DNA from: Chloroflexota bacterium
Lineage (GTDB): Bacteria > Chloroflexota > Limnocylindria > Limnocylindrales > CSP1-4
Assembly: GCA_021785115.1 (NCBI GenBank)
Contig: JAJYGO010000030.1
Coordinates: 1-11,332, forward strand
Direction of reading: 5' to 3'
DNA length: 11,332 nucleotides
Shown: one piece after another, positions 4,853-11,332 of the stretch
How the letters are laid out: every line of letters begins with the position of its first letter
Numbering within the stretch: the first letter of the stretch is position 1
Position numbers and translations under genes: made by a program
Notes under the pieces: generated by a model
The model's database searches: none
The model's input: only the letters and a program-made list of their open reading frames with translations
Told to the model about the DNA's origin: nothing

Positions 4853-7128
4853 TCCGTGCCTCCCGCCCCCTCCGGTGCAGGCCCGACGCGCTCCCTGAGC
4901 TCGCGCCAGACCCGTTCGGGCGAGAGCGGCAGCTCGCGGATCACGGCGCCGGTGGCGTCACGGACGGCGGCCGCGACGGCCGGTGCCACGCACAGCAGCG
5001 CACCCTCGCTCATGCCCTTCGCACCATACGGCCCCGGGCCGTCCGCGTTCTCGACGATCGCGCTCTGGAGCTCGAGCGGCAGGTCCATGCTCGTCGGGAT
5101 CCGGTAGTCGATCGCCCCCAGGTTCCGGATCCGGCCCGACTCGTCGAAGAAGTACGCCTCCATGAGCGTGTGACCGAGGCCCATCACCGCCGCTCCCTCG
5201 TCCTGCGCGCGGACCTGGAGCGGGTTCACGGCGCGGCCGACGTCCGAGACCGTCACGTGGCGGAGCAGCGTCACGTCCCCGGTGTCCCCGTCGACCGCCG
5301 CCTCGACCGCCGTGCAGTTGAACTCCCAGAACGCCGCCGACCCGCCCAGCGGGTGCCCCGGCTCCTCCTCCTTGCGCATCTCGCCGTTGCCGATGACCTC
5401 GCCGCCCAGCCGGCCGAGCCCGCGCTTCAGCACGTCGAGGATCGAAATCGCCCGGTCCTGCAGCCGGACGCTCCCGCCCTCGACGACGATGGCCTCCTCC
5501 GGCTCGTTCTCCAGGCGCGCGGCCATCGACCGGATCTTCGACTGCACGTCCCGGCACGCGCGCAGCACGGCGGTCCCCATCAGCACCGACGAGCGGCTGG
5601 CCGACGTCTGCGCGTCGTACGGGACGAGGCGCGTGTCGCCCATGACGACGGTGACCCAGTCGAGCGGCGCCCCGAGCTCCTCGGCCGCGATCTGCGCGAA
5701 GATCGTCCGCGCGCCCTGGCCCATGTCGGACGTGCCGGCGTAGACGATGACGCTGCCGTCCGCGAGAAGCCGGACCGTCGAGTACGACAGCCCCGTGGTC
5801 GGGCCCGACTTGATGCCGAGGGCAAGACCGCGCCCGTGTCCCTCGGGCAGCGGAGTGCCCCAGCCGATCGCCTCGGCCGCCTTCCGGACCGTCTGCCGCC
5901 ACTCACCGTCGGCGGGGGTGTCGTTCGGGATGAACGGCTCGCCTTTCGCGGCGAGATTCCGGAGTCGGAGCTCGAGCGGATCGATCCCGAGCGCGCGCGC
6001 CGCGTCGTCGATGTTCGATTCGACCGCCCAGTTCACCTGCGGGTTTCCGAACCCGCGGAACGCGGTCGATGGAGGCGTGTGCGACAGGATCCCGCGGGCG
6101 ACGATCCGGGCCGCCGGCACTCGGTACGGGCCGCAGGCGGGGTAGCTGCCCTTGCTGACGACGCGATCGGCGATGTCGGCGTACGCACCGATCAGGTAGT
6201 CGGCGGCGACGTCCTGGAACACGAACGTGCCGTCCGCGCCGACGCCGGTTCGGACGCGGACGCGGGCCGCGGCGCGCCGCACCGCCTGGAACGTCTCCTC
6301 GAGCGTCAGCGCGAGCCGCACGGGCCGGCCGGCGCACAGCGCCATGAACGCGACGAGCGGCTCGTATTTCGGGTGCTGCTTGCCGCCGAACGCGCCCCCC
6401 GGGTCGGGCGCCACGACACGCACCTTCGACAGCGGCAGGCCGAGCAGGTTCGCGATCACGCGCTGCAGCCAGTAGGGGTGCTGGATCGTGCTCCAGATGG
6501 TGATCCCGTCCTCGTCGGGCGCCGCCGCGAACGCGTGCGGTTCGATGGCGAACTGCGTGACCATCGGGAACGCGTACGTGTGGTCGACGACGAGGATCGG
6601 CCCTGCGCCGGCGGCATCCACGTCGCCCCAGCCGAACCGGTGCTCGCGGAGCACGTTCGTCATCGCGCACGGGTCGCCGGCGCGGAGCTCCGGGTCCTGG
6701 ACGAGCGGCGCATCCGGGGCGAGCGCGGCGTCGATCGTGAAGGCCGCCGTCAGCTCGTCGCGCTCGACCCGCACCAGCCGCGCGGCCTCCTCGGCCGCCT
6801 CGCGTGTCTCGGCCGCCACCGCGGCGACGGGCTCGCCGTGGTACTTCGTCTCGCCGACGGCCAGGATCGGGCGGTCCTGGAACTGGGGCCCGAACCGCGG
6901 AACGGGCTGCGGCAGGTCCGCGGCGGTCATGACGAGCCGGACGCCCGGAACCCGGCACGCCTCCGACGTGTCGATCGAGACGATGCGTGCCCGCGCGCAA
7001 TCGAGCGTGACGAGCTTCGCGTGCAGTGCGTCGGGGATCTGGAGGTCCGCGGCGTACTGCTGGCGTCCCGTGACCCGGTCGCGGCCGCCGCCCCTCTGCA
7101 CCGACGCGCCGACGCCCTCGCCGGTCAT
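4849..7128 (-). CDS. Molybdenum hydroxylase large subunit (xanthine dehydrogenase/aldehyde oxidase family)
   Basis: A 759-aa molybdopterin-binding subunit, normal length for the stand-alone large subunit. The N-terminal a/b-hammerhead domain begins around RVTGRQQYAADLQIPDALHA (18-37). Mo-cofactor motifs are GGAFGGK (244-250), AFRGFGNPQ (356-364), DMGQGA (468-473) and the catalytic Glu region GAKGMSEGA (E708). The AFRGFG loop is like xanthine dehydrogenases and aldehyde oxidases. The AYRCSFR loop of form I CO dehydrogenase is absent, so CO oxidation is unlikely. These enzymes hydroxylate purines, N-heterocycles or aldehydes with water as oxygen donor; the substrate cannot be read from the sequence. 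ATG 7128 overlaps the preceding FAD/FeS gene by ATGA and follows GGAGGAGG. No XdhC-like or MoCo-sulfurase maturation gene is visible in the window. Cytoplasmic: no Tat or Sec signal is seen. Confidence 0.93.
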   Translation of the reverse strand: MTGEGVGASVQRGGGRDRVTGRQQYAADLQIPDALHAKLVTLDCARARIVSIDTSEACRVPGVRLVMTAADLPQPVPRFGPQFQDRPILAVGETKYHGEPVAAVAAETREAAEEAARLVRVERDELTAAFTIDAALAPDAPLVQDPELRAGDPCAMTNVLREHRFGWGDVDAAGAGPILVVDHTYAFPMVTQFAIEPHAFAAAPDEDGITIWSTIQHPYWLQRVIANLLGLPLSKVRVVAPDPGGAFGGKQHPKYEPLVAFMALCAGRPVRLALTLEETFQAVRRAAARVRVRTGVGADGTFVFQDVAADYLIGAYADIADRVVSKGSYPACGPYRVPAARIVARGILSHTPPSTAFRGFGNPQVNWAVESNIDDAARALGIDPLELRLRNLAAKGEPFIPNDTPADGEWRQTVRKAAEAIGWGTPLPEGHGRGLALGIKSGPTTGLSYSTVRLLADGSVIVYAGTSDMGQGARTIFAQIAAEELGAPLDWVTVVMGDTRLVPYDAQTSASRSSVLMGTAVLRACRDVQSKIRSMAARLENEPEEAIVVEGGSVRLQDRAISILDVLKRGLGRLGGEVIGNGEMRKEEEPGHPLGGSAAFWEFNCTAVEAAVDGDTGDVTLLRHVTVSDVGRAVNPLQVRAQDEGAAVMGLGHTLMEAYFFDESGRIRNLGAIDYRIPTSMDLPLELQSAIVENADGPGPYGAKGMSEGALLCVAPAVAAAVRDATGAVIRELPLSPERVWRELRERVGPAPEGAGGTE

Positions 7129-8597
7129 CGCGCCTCCTCCTCGGCGACGCCCAGGACCGCCTCCGCGATCTGCCGGTACCCGCCGCACCGGCACAGGTTG
7201 CCGGCCAGTCCCTCCTCGACGGCGGCGACGGTCGGGTGGGGGTCGAGGTCGAGCAGCGCGCGCGCCGACATCAGCTGCCCGGGAATGCAGTACCCGCACT
7301 GCGCAGCGCCCTTCTCGAGGAACGCCTCCTGCAGCCGGCTGAGCCGGCCGCCCTCCGCGAGGCCCTCGACCGTCCGCACGTCGGCGCCGTCGGCCTCCAC
7401 CGCGAGCACGAGGCACGCATCGACCGTGCGGCCATCCATGGCGACCGTGCACGCGCCGCACTCGCCGACCAGGCAGCACTCCTTGGCCCCGGTGAGCCCC
7501 AGATCGTCGCGGAGGACGTCGAGGAGGGTCCGCCGCGGCGCGACCTCGAGGTGGCGTTCGCGTCCGTTGACGACCATCGAGATCGGGAGCGGCGCCTCCG
7601 CTCCCGAGCCCCGTCCGAACGCCACTGGTCGAGGCGTTTTCGGTGCGGCCGGCAGGGGTTCGGCGTCCCGCTCCTCGCTCGTGCCGGCCGGGGGCCCCGG
7701 TTCGCGTCCGGCCGCCATCGCCGGCTGCTCCTGCCGCGTCCGCTCGGCGAGTCGATCCCTCGCGATCGCCACGGCCCGCCGGGCCAGCACACGCAGCATC
7801 GCCAGCCTGTATTCCGGGCTCGCGCGCATCGACCGCGGCGACGGAGCCGCCGCGCCGAGCATCCGCTCGAGTATCGCGTCCCGGGCCTCGTCGCTCGACG
7901 CGGGATCTGCAAGGGCCCCGCTCTCGTCGACCGCCAGCACCGGCCGCGGCCCGACGCTGCCGTACGCGATGCGCGTCACTCCATGTCCGTCGACGGAACA
8001 GGAGAGCGTGACCGACGCCAGGTCGTGGCCGCGGCGCCGCGTCCGGCGGAGGTGGACCGTCCCGACCGGCATGGCCGCCAGCGGCAGTTCGACGGCCGTG
8101 ACGATCTCGCCATGCCGGAGCGTCGTTTGGCCGGATCGCACGAAGAGCTCGTCGATCGGGATCCGGCGCGTGCCGCCGGCGCCGGCCGCGACGACGATGG
8201 CGCCGTACACGAGCAGGGGAGTGGCGGTGTCCGCGGCGGGTGACGCGTTGCAGAGGTTCCCGCCGATCGTGGCCCGGTTGCGGATCTGGACGGAGCCGAC
8301 GACCGCCGCGGCCTCGGCAAGCGCGACGAACCGGTCACGGACGCGGAGGTCGGCCGCGACGTCGGTCATCACGGACGTCGCGGCAATCCGCAGCACTCCC
8401 TCGCGCGCGTCGATCGCGGGCCGCAGCTCGGCGACGTTTTTGAGGTCGACCAGGACGCTCGCGGTCTCGGTCCGGTCGCGCAGCCCGATGATGAGGTCGG
8501 TCCCGCCCGCGAGCAGCCGGGCGTTGCTCCCGTGGCGCTCCAGCAGACCGATCGCCTCGCGGAGCGTCGTCGGGCGCTCGTACCGGAACGCGCGCAT
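7125..8597 (-). CDS. Fused FAD-binding and [2Fe-2S] subunit of the molybdenum hydroxylase
   Basis: A 490-aa fusion of what are usually two subunits (CoxM- and CoxS-like). Residues 1-285 form the FAD domain, with LLAGGTDLI (28-36), TIGGNLCNASPAADT (110-124) and a CO-dehydrogenase-flavoprotein-type C-terminal part. A Pro/Ala/Glu-rich linker follows (about 286-338). The iron-sulfur part (about 339-490) has the plant-type cluster C375-x4-C380-x2-C383-x11-C395 and the second cluster C434-x2-C437 (QCGYC) and C469-x-C471 (LCRCGGY). All eight cluster cysteines are present. The order FAD then FeS is the reverse of XdhA and eukaryotic xanthine dehydrogenase, where FeS comes first. Electrons should flow Mo to FeS to FAD. 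It overlaps the large subunit by ATGA and starts 18 nt after the HPrK-like gene, with only a weak ribosome-binding site. Confidence 0.93.
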   Translation of the reverse strand: MRAFRYERPTTLREAIGLLERHGSNARLLAGGTDLIIGLRDRTETASVLVDLKNVAELRPAIDAREGVLRIAATSVMTDVAADLRVRDRFVALAEAAAVVGSVQIRNRATIGGNLCNASPAADTATPLLVYGAIVVAAGAGGTRRIPIDELFVRSGQTTLRHGEIVTAVELPLAAMPVGTVHLRRTRRRGHDLASVTLSCSVDGHGVTRIAYGSVGPRPVLAVDESGALADPASSDEARDAILERMLGAAAPSPRSMRASPEYRLAMLRVLARRAVAIARDRLAERTRQEQPAMAAGREPGPPAGTSEERDAEPLPAAPKTPRPVAFGRGSGAEAPLPISMVVNGRERHLEVAPRRTLLDVLRDDLGLTGAKECCLVGECGACTVAMDGRTVDACLVLAVEADGADVRTVEGLAEGGRLSRLQEAFLEKGAAQCGYCIPGQLMSARALLDLDPHPTVAAVEEGLAGNLCRCGGYRQIAEAVLGVAEEEAR

Positions 8598-8615
8598 CGC
8601 CGTGCCGCCGGCCCG

Positions 8616-9503
8616 TCAGAGCACCCGATCCACCTCGTCCATCAGCTCCTGCGGGGTCGCTGCACGGACGAAGTAGAAGGGTCGTTCGGCGAACCGCGTG
8701 ACGAACGCGGCGCGCTTCCGGCGCAGTGGCTCGGTGTCGACGATCGGCATCGGGAAGCCCGGTGCGAGCAGCTCGTTGAGCAGGAAGTAGTTCTGCAGCG
8801 AGTGCAGCGTCTGGAACTGGCGCTCGAACGGGATCATCGCCGCGAGGGTCGGGTCGAAGTTGCCGTCGATCGCCGGGACGATCACGACGTCGACGTTGCT
8901 CGGCTCCGGGAAGATGTCCCAGGTCGGCATCCCGCCGAAGAACTTCTCGACGCCGCGCTCCGGCGCGGCCTTGTCGGCCCGCTCGGTCCCCTCGGTGCGC
9001 TTCTTGATGAACGGGGCCTTCGAGCCCATGACGGCGCACCCGTCCTCGTCGACAACCGTGGTCTCGGTCGAGACGAGCAGGCCGCCCCGGCGGCACGCCT
9101 CGATCTGGCCCATCGACTTGCCGTGATTCGACTCGCCGCCGAGGAACATGACAGTGCGGCCGCGGTACCGCGCGGCAGAGGCGTGGAACGGGTGGAGACC
9201 GGTTTCCTCCATCCGGAGGGCCAGCAGCGCCACGATGACCTTCTGGATCGGGCCGGCCGGCCACGGCCCGGTGAACGTCATCCGCCGTCCGTCGTACGAG
9301 ACGCCCTTCCCGTCGTCCGCCTGCCACAGGATGTCGGCCGCCGGGAGCGTGACCTCGGGCTCCAGCCGCACGTCGGCGAGCCGGTAGTTCAGGAAGTTCA
9401 TGTCGTCGAGCACGTGCTCGCGGGGCTCGCCGCCCAGCACGTCGACGCGCAGGCGTGCGCTGCCCGCCGACATCTCCTCCGACAACCGGAACCCGTCGCT
9501 CAT
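8616..9503 (-). CDS. HPr-kinase-like P-loop protein in the molybdenum hydroxylase operon
   Basis: A 295-aa soluble protein. The central part, LHPFHASAARYRGRTVMFLGG followed by a Walker A loop GGESNHGKS (122-130), matches the pattern of HPr kinase/phosphorylase-like proteins, where a HASA-type strand leads into the P-loop. After it come LVSTETTVVDEDG (143-155), a likely Walker B/base region with acidic residues, and KAPFIKKR (162-169). The N-terminal 100 residues are unlike the HPrK N-terminal domain and I do not recognise them. True HPr kinase phosphorylates HPr on Ser; no HPr is visible, so the target is unknown. ATP binding is a good inference, while kinase activity is open. ATG 9503 overlaps the GntR gene stop by ATGA, with AGAAGGGA upstream. 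The position between the regulator and the Mo hydroxylase suggests a role in its substrate pathway or maturation. Confidence 0.7.
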   Translation of the reverse strand: MSDGFRLSEEMSAGSARLRVDVLGGEPREHVLDDMNFLNYRLADVRLEPEVTLPAADILWQADDGKGVSYDGRRMTFTGPWPAGPIQKVIVALLALRMEETGLHPFHASAARYRGRTVMFLGGESNHGKSMGQIEACRRGGLLVSTETTVVDEDGCAVMGSKAPFIKKRTEGTERADKAAPERGVEKFFGGMPTWDIFPEPSNVDVVIVPAIDGNFDPTLAAMIPFERQFQTLHSLQNYFLLNELLAPGFPMPIVDTEPLRRKRAAFVTRFAERPFYFVRAATPQELMDEVDRVL

Positions 9504-10330
9504 GTGTCCCTTCTCCACCCGGTCGCGTCCCGAGCGCGCGACCCTGCCTCCCCCGACGGGCCGCCTCGACCGTGCCAGGCGCCGCCCCGCCCGCCGCGGG
9601 CGAGCACGTGGGCGATCGGCTCCATCGGCGGATGGCCGTCGACGCTCGCTCCGTCTCCCTGCGACCCCGTCGCCGACCCGACCGATTCCGAGAACGCGGC
9701 GTCGAAGCTGGAGCCCGCGATCTCGAAGTGCCGCCGGATCGCCGCGACGGCGAGATCCGGGTCCCGCATGCGCAGCGCGTCCAGGATCGGCTGGTGGAGG
9801 TCGGCGGCTGCGATGGCGTCGACGCCGGGGGCGGCGAGCGTGATGTACGTCCGGGCGACCGGCACGAGGTATCGCCACACCCGGCCGAGCGTGCGGTTGC
9901 CGGTGATCTCGATGAGGCGGGCATGGAACTCGCCGTCGACGAGGGCTTCCTCGTGCGTGTCGCCTCTGGTGGCCGCGCGGCGCATCGCGTCGATGAGAGA
10001 CTGCAGCGGCTCGAGATCGGCATCCGACAGCCGCGCCAGGGCGAGCCGCGCCCCGTACGACTCCAGCTCGGCGCGCACGCCGTACGCCTCGAGCAGCTCC
10101 GCCTTGCTCGGGCTCCGCACGCTCGCGCCCCGGAACGCGGTGATCTCGACGATCCCCAGCGCCTCGAGGTCTCGGAGCGCCTCGCGGACGGGCGCCTGGC
10201 TCACTCCGAGCTCGCGGGCGACGCGCGATTCGACGATCCGCGATCCGGGCGGATAGCGGCCCGACAGGATCGCCTGCAGCAGGTGGTCCTCGACCTTGTC
10301 GCTGAGGACGTCCCGGGTGATCTGTGTCAT
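9500..10330 (-). CDS. GntR-family (FadR/FCD) transcriptional regulator
   Basis: A 276-aa regulator. The winged helix-turn-helix (about 8-72) shows SDKVEDHLLQAILSGRYPPGSRI and SRVARELGVSQAPVREALRDLEALGIVE, the GntR consensus. The FCD ligand domain (about 78-215) keeps the usual metal/acid-binding set: D132 and H136 (DGEFH), H179 (LHQPI) and H201. Such proteins usually bind a small organic acid or similar metabolite and repress the neighbouring catabolic operon, so it probably regulates this gene set. The last 60 residues (about 217-276) are a Gly/Arg/Ser-rich low-complexity tail beyond the normal FCD end. ATG 10330 has AGGA 4 nt upstream and follows the preceding stop by 9 nt. The 3' end overlaps the HPrK-like gene by ATGA. 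No operator could be located. Confidence 0.93.
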   Translation of the reverse strand: MTQITRDVLSDKVEDHLLQAILSGRYPPGSRIVESRVARELGVSQAPVREALRDLEALGIVEITAFRGASVRSPSKAELLEAYGVRAELESYGARLALARLSDADLEPLQSLIDAMRRAATRGDTHEEALVDGEFHARLIEITGNRTLGRVWRYLVPVARTYITLAAPGVDAIAAADLHQPILDALRMRDPDLAVAAIRRHFEIAGSSFDAAFSESVGSATGSQGDGASVDGHPPMEPIAHVLARGGRGGAWHGRGGPSGEAGSRARDATGWRRDT

Positions 10331-10339
10331 TCGTCCTGC

Positions 10340-11332
10340 CTACAGCCCGAGGAGGTCGTTCTTGAACTGGGCCGCCGCCTGGACGACCTCGACGATCCCG
10401 GTCGTGCCGTTGACGCGGACGCGATCGCCGGTCCGGATGACGCGCGTCCCGCTGGACGTGCCGACCACTGCCGGGATCCCGAACTCGCGCGACAGCACGG
10501 CCGGGTGAGACGTCGTGCCGCCGGCGTCCGTGACGAGGCCGACGATCTTCGTGAACAGCACGACCCACGCCGGGTTCGTCATCTGGCACACGACGACCTC
10601 GCCGGCCCGCACCTCGTCGAACTGGTCCTCGCGCAGCACGACCCGCGCGACGGCCTCGACCACCCCCGGCGATCCGCCGATGCCGGTCACCTGGCCGACC
10701 ACGTCGGACGGCTTCCGGTAGAACTTGTCCGGGAAGCCCCAGTTCACCCAGTACGGGAACCCCAGCTGGCTCGGCGTCGCCGTCCCGATCCAGTCGCGCG
10801 GCCGGATGGCGTATGAAGCCTCGCGCTCGGCCCGGCGCTCTGCCACCAGCGACCGTGCGTCGAACACTCCCCGATCCCCGATGAGCTCCCGCAGCTCGTT
10901 GTAGCGCAGGAACATGACGTCGTCGTCGGCGTCGAGCGTGCCGTCCGCGACGAGCTTCCGACCGATCGCGATGAGGACCAGCCGGACGTGCGCGTTCGCG
11001 CCCTGATCGATGTAGAAGTGGTGGTCCGGCGTCAGCGGCGCCATCTTCAGGTTGATCTCGTTCGCCGCCCGCATCGCCTCGAGGTCGTCGCCCTCCAGGC
11101 CCTCCAGGATCTCGGCCGACGCGCGCTCGATGTCGGCGGCCATCGCCGCCACCGTCGATGGGTAGTCGTACCCCGTGTCGACGTATCCGCGAACCGTCTC
11201 GATCACCGGCTCCATGTGCTCGCGGACCGTCGGGAACACGAACTCATGGCTCCACACCGCGTGCCAGCCGAACTCGCGCTGGTACGGCTCCACGCGCTCG
11301 GCGATGAACCGCGGCCCGCGCTTGGTGGCCCG
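10340..11332 (-). CDS. PEP-utilising-enzyme-like protein with C-terminal phosphohistidine swivel domain (5' end outside window)
   Basis: The frame is open to the right window edge, so the start is not visible; 330 residues of the C-terminal part are seen. The GTG at 11293 is probably not the true start because the conserved-looking frame continues upstream (RATKRGPRFIAER). The first 200 residues are helical and resemble the linker of multi-domain PEP-dependent proteins. From GIGGSPGVVEAVARVV the PEP-utilising mobile domain begins, with GGTTSHPAVLSREFGIPAVVG holding the phospho-accepting His (about 55 residues from the end). The protein ends right after this domain and has no PEP/pyruvate-binding TIM barrel. 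This is like phenylphosphate synthase and rifampicin phosphotransferase and unlike PEP synthase. An ATP-grasp partner or N-terminal domain would be expected upstream. The stop lies 9 nt before the GntR gene, so it is probably co-transcribed with the genes downstream. Confidence 0.85.
   Translation of the reverse strand, partial: RATKRGPRFIAERVEPYQREFGWHAVWSHEFVFPTVREHMEPVIETVRGYVDTGYDYPSTVAAMAADIERASAEILEGLEGDDLEAMRAANEINLKMAPLTPDHHFYIDQGANAHVRLVLIAIGRKLVADGTLDADDDVMFLRYNELRELIGDRGVFDARSLVAERRAEREASYAIRPRDWIGTATPSQLGFPYWVNWGFPDKFYRKPSDVVGQVTGIGGSPGVVEAVARVVLREDQFDEVRAGEVVVCQMTNPAWVVLFTKIVGLVTDAGGTTSHPAVLSREFGIPAVVGTSSGTRVIRTGDRVRVNGTTGIVEVVQAAAQFKNDLLGL

Noticed and set aside
4849..7128. Aerobic CO dehydrogenase large subunit
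   Set aside because: The AYRCSFR active-site loop of form I CoxL is absent and an AFRGFG loop is present; the other subunits are fused, unlike coxMSL.
4849..7479. Longer start for the Mo subunit at 7479
   Set aside because: The extra residues overlap the iron-sulfur domain of the preceding gene in another frame and are Arg/Gly-rich; ATG 7128 with GGAGGAGG and the ATGA overlap is much better.
4693..8676. Plus-strand open frame of 1327 codons
   Set aside because: It lies antisense to the Mo hydroxylase genes and is Arg/Ala/Pro-rich without any domain; such long shadows are expected in high-GC coding DNA.

Overview
The window is GC-rich DNA from a bacterium. Tight gene packing, frequent GTG starts and GC-ending codons suggest a soil-type high-GC lineage such as Actinomycetota or a high-GC Chloroflexota. 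The sequence alone does not decide between them; HspR, present here, is best known from Actinobacteria but also occurs elsewhere. There are no rRNA, tRNA, CRISPR, IS or phage elements. Almost every gene is on the minus strand.

Left block (1-1845, minus): a heat-shock operon read right to left, hsp20 (alpha-crystallin chaperone), hspR (MerR-type heat-shock repressor) and lon (ATP-dependent protease, cut by the left edge). In front of hsp20 there is a promoter (TTGACA, 17 bp, GATCAT). Its -35 box lies in a CTTGACA-N7-TGTCATG inverted repeat that looks like an HspR operator (HAIR). This suggests an autoregulated unit coupling a holdase to a protease.

Middle (about 1846-2620): mostly unassigned sequence. 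It carries one small plus-strand gene for a 76-aa protein of a recognisable but uncharacterised type, with a short repeat/hairpin cluster just upstream.

Right block (2621-11332, minus): a tightly packed, probably co-transcribed set of seven genes. In transcription order they are a PEP-utilising-enzyme-like protein ending in a phosphohistidine swivel domain (5' end outside the window), a GntR/FCD regulator, an HPr-kinase-like P-loop protein, a fused FAD plus [2Fe-2S] subunit of a molybdenum hydroxylase, the large molybdopterin subunit, a ROK sugar kinase, and N-acetylglucosamine-6-phosphate deacetylase (nagA). Three junctions are 4-bp ATGA/GTGA overlaps. The FAD/FeS and Mo proteins should form an alpha2beta2-like oxidoreductase of the xanthine dehydrogenase/aldehyde oxidase family. 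The ROK kinase and NagA fit the first two steps of GlcNAc use. The combination of a swivel phosphotransfer protein, an HPrK-like protein and a Mo hydroxylase under one GntR regulator is the most unusual aspect. Its substrate cannot be read from the sequence.
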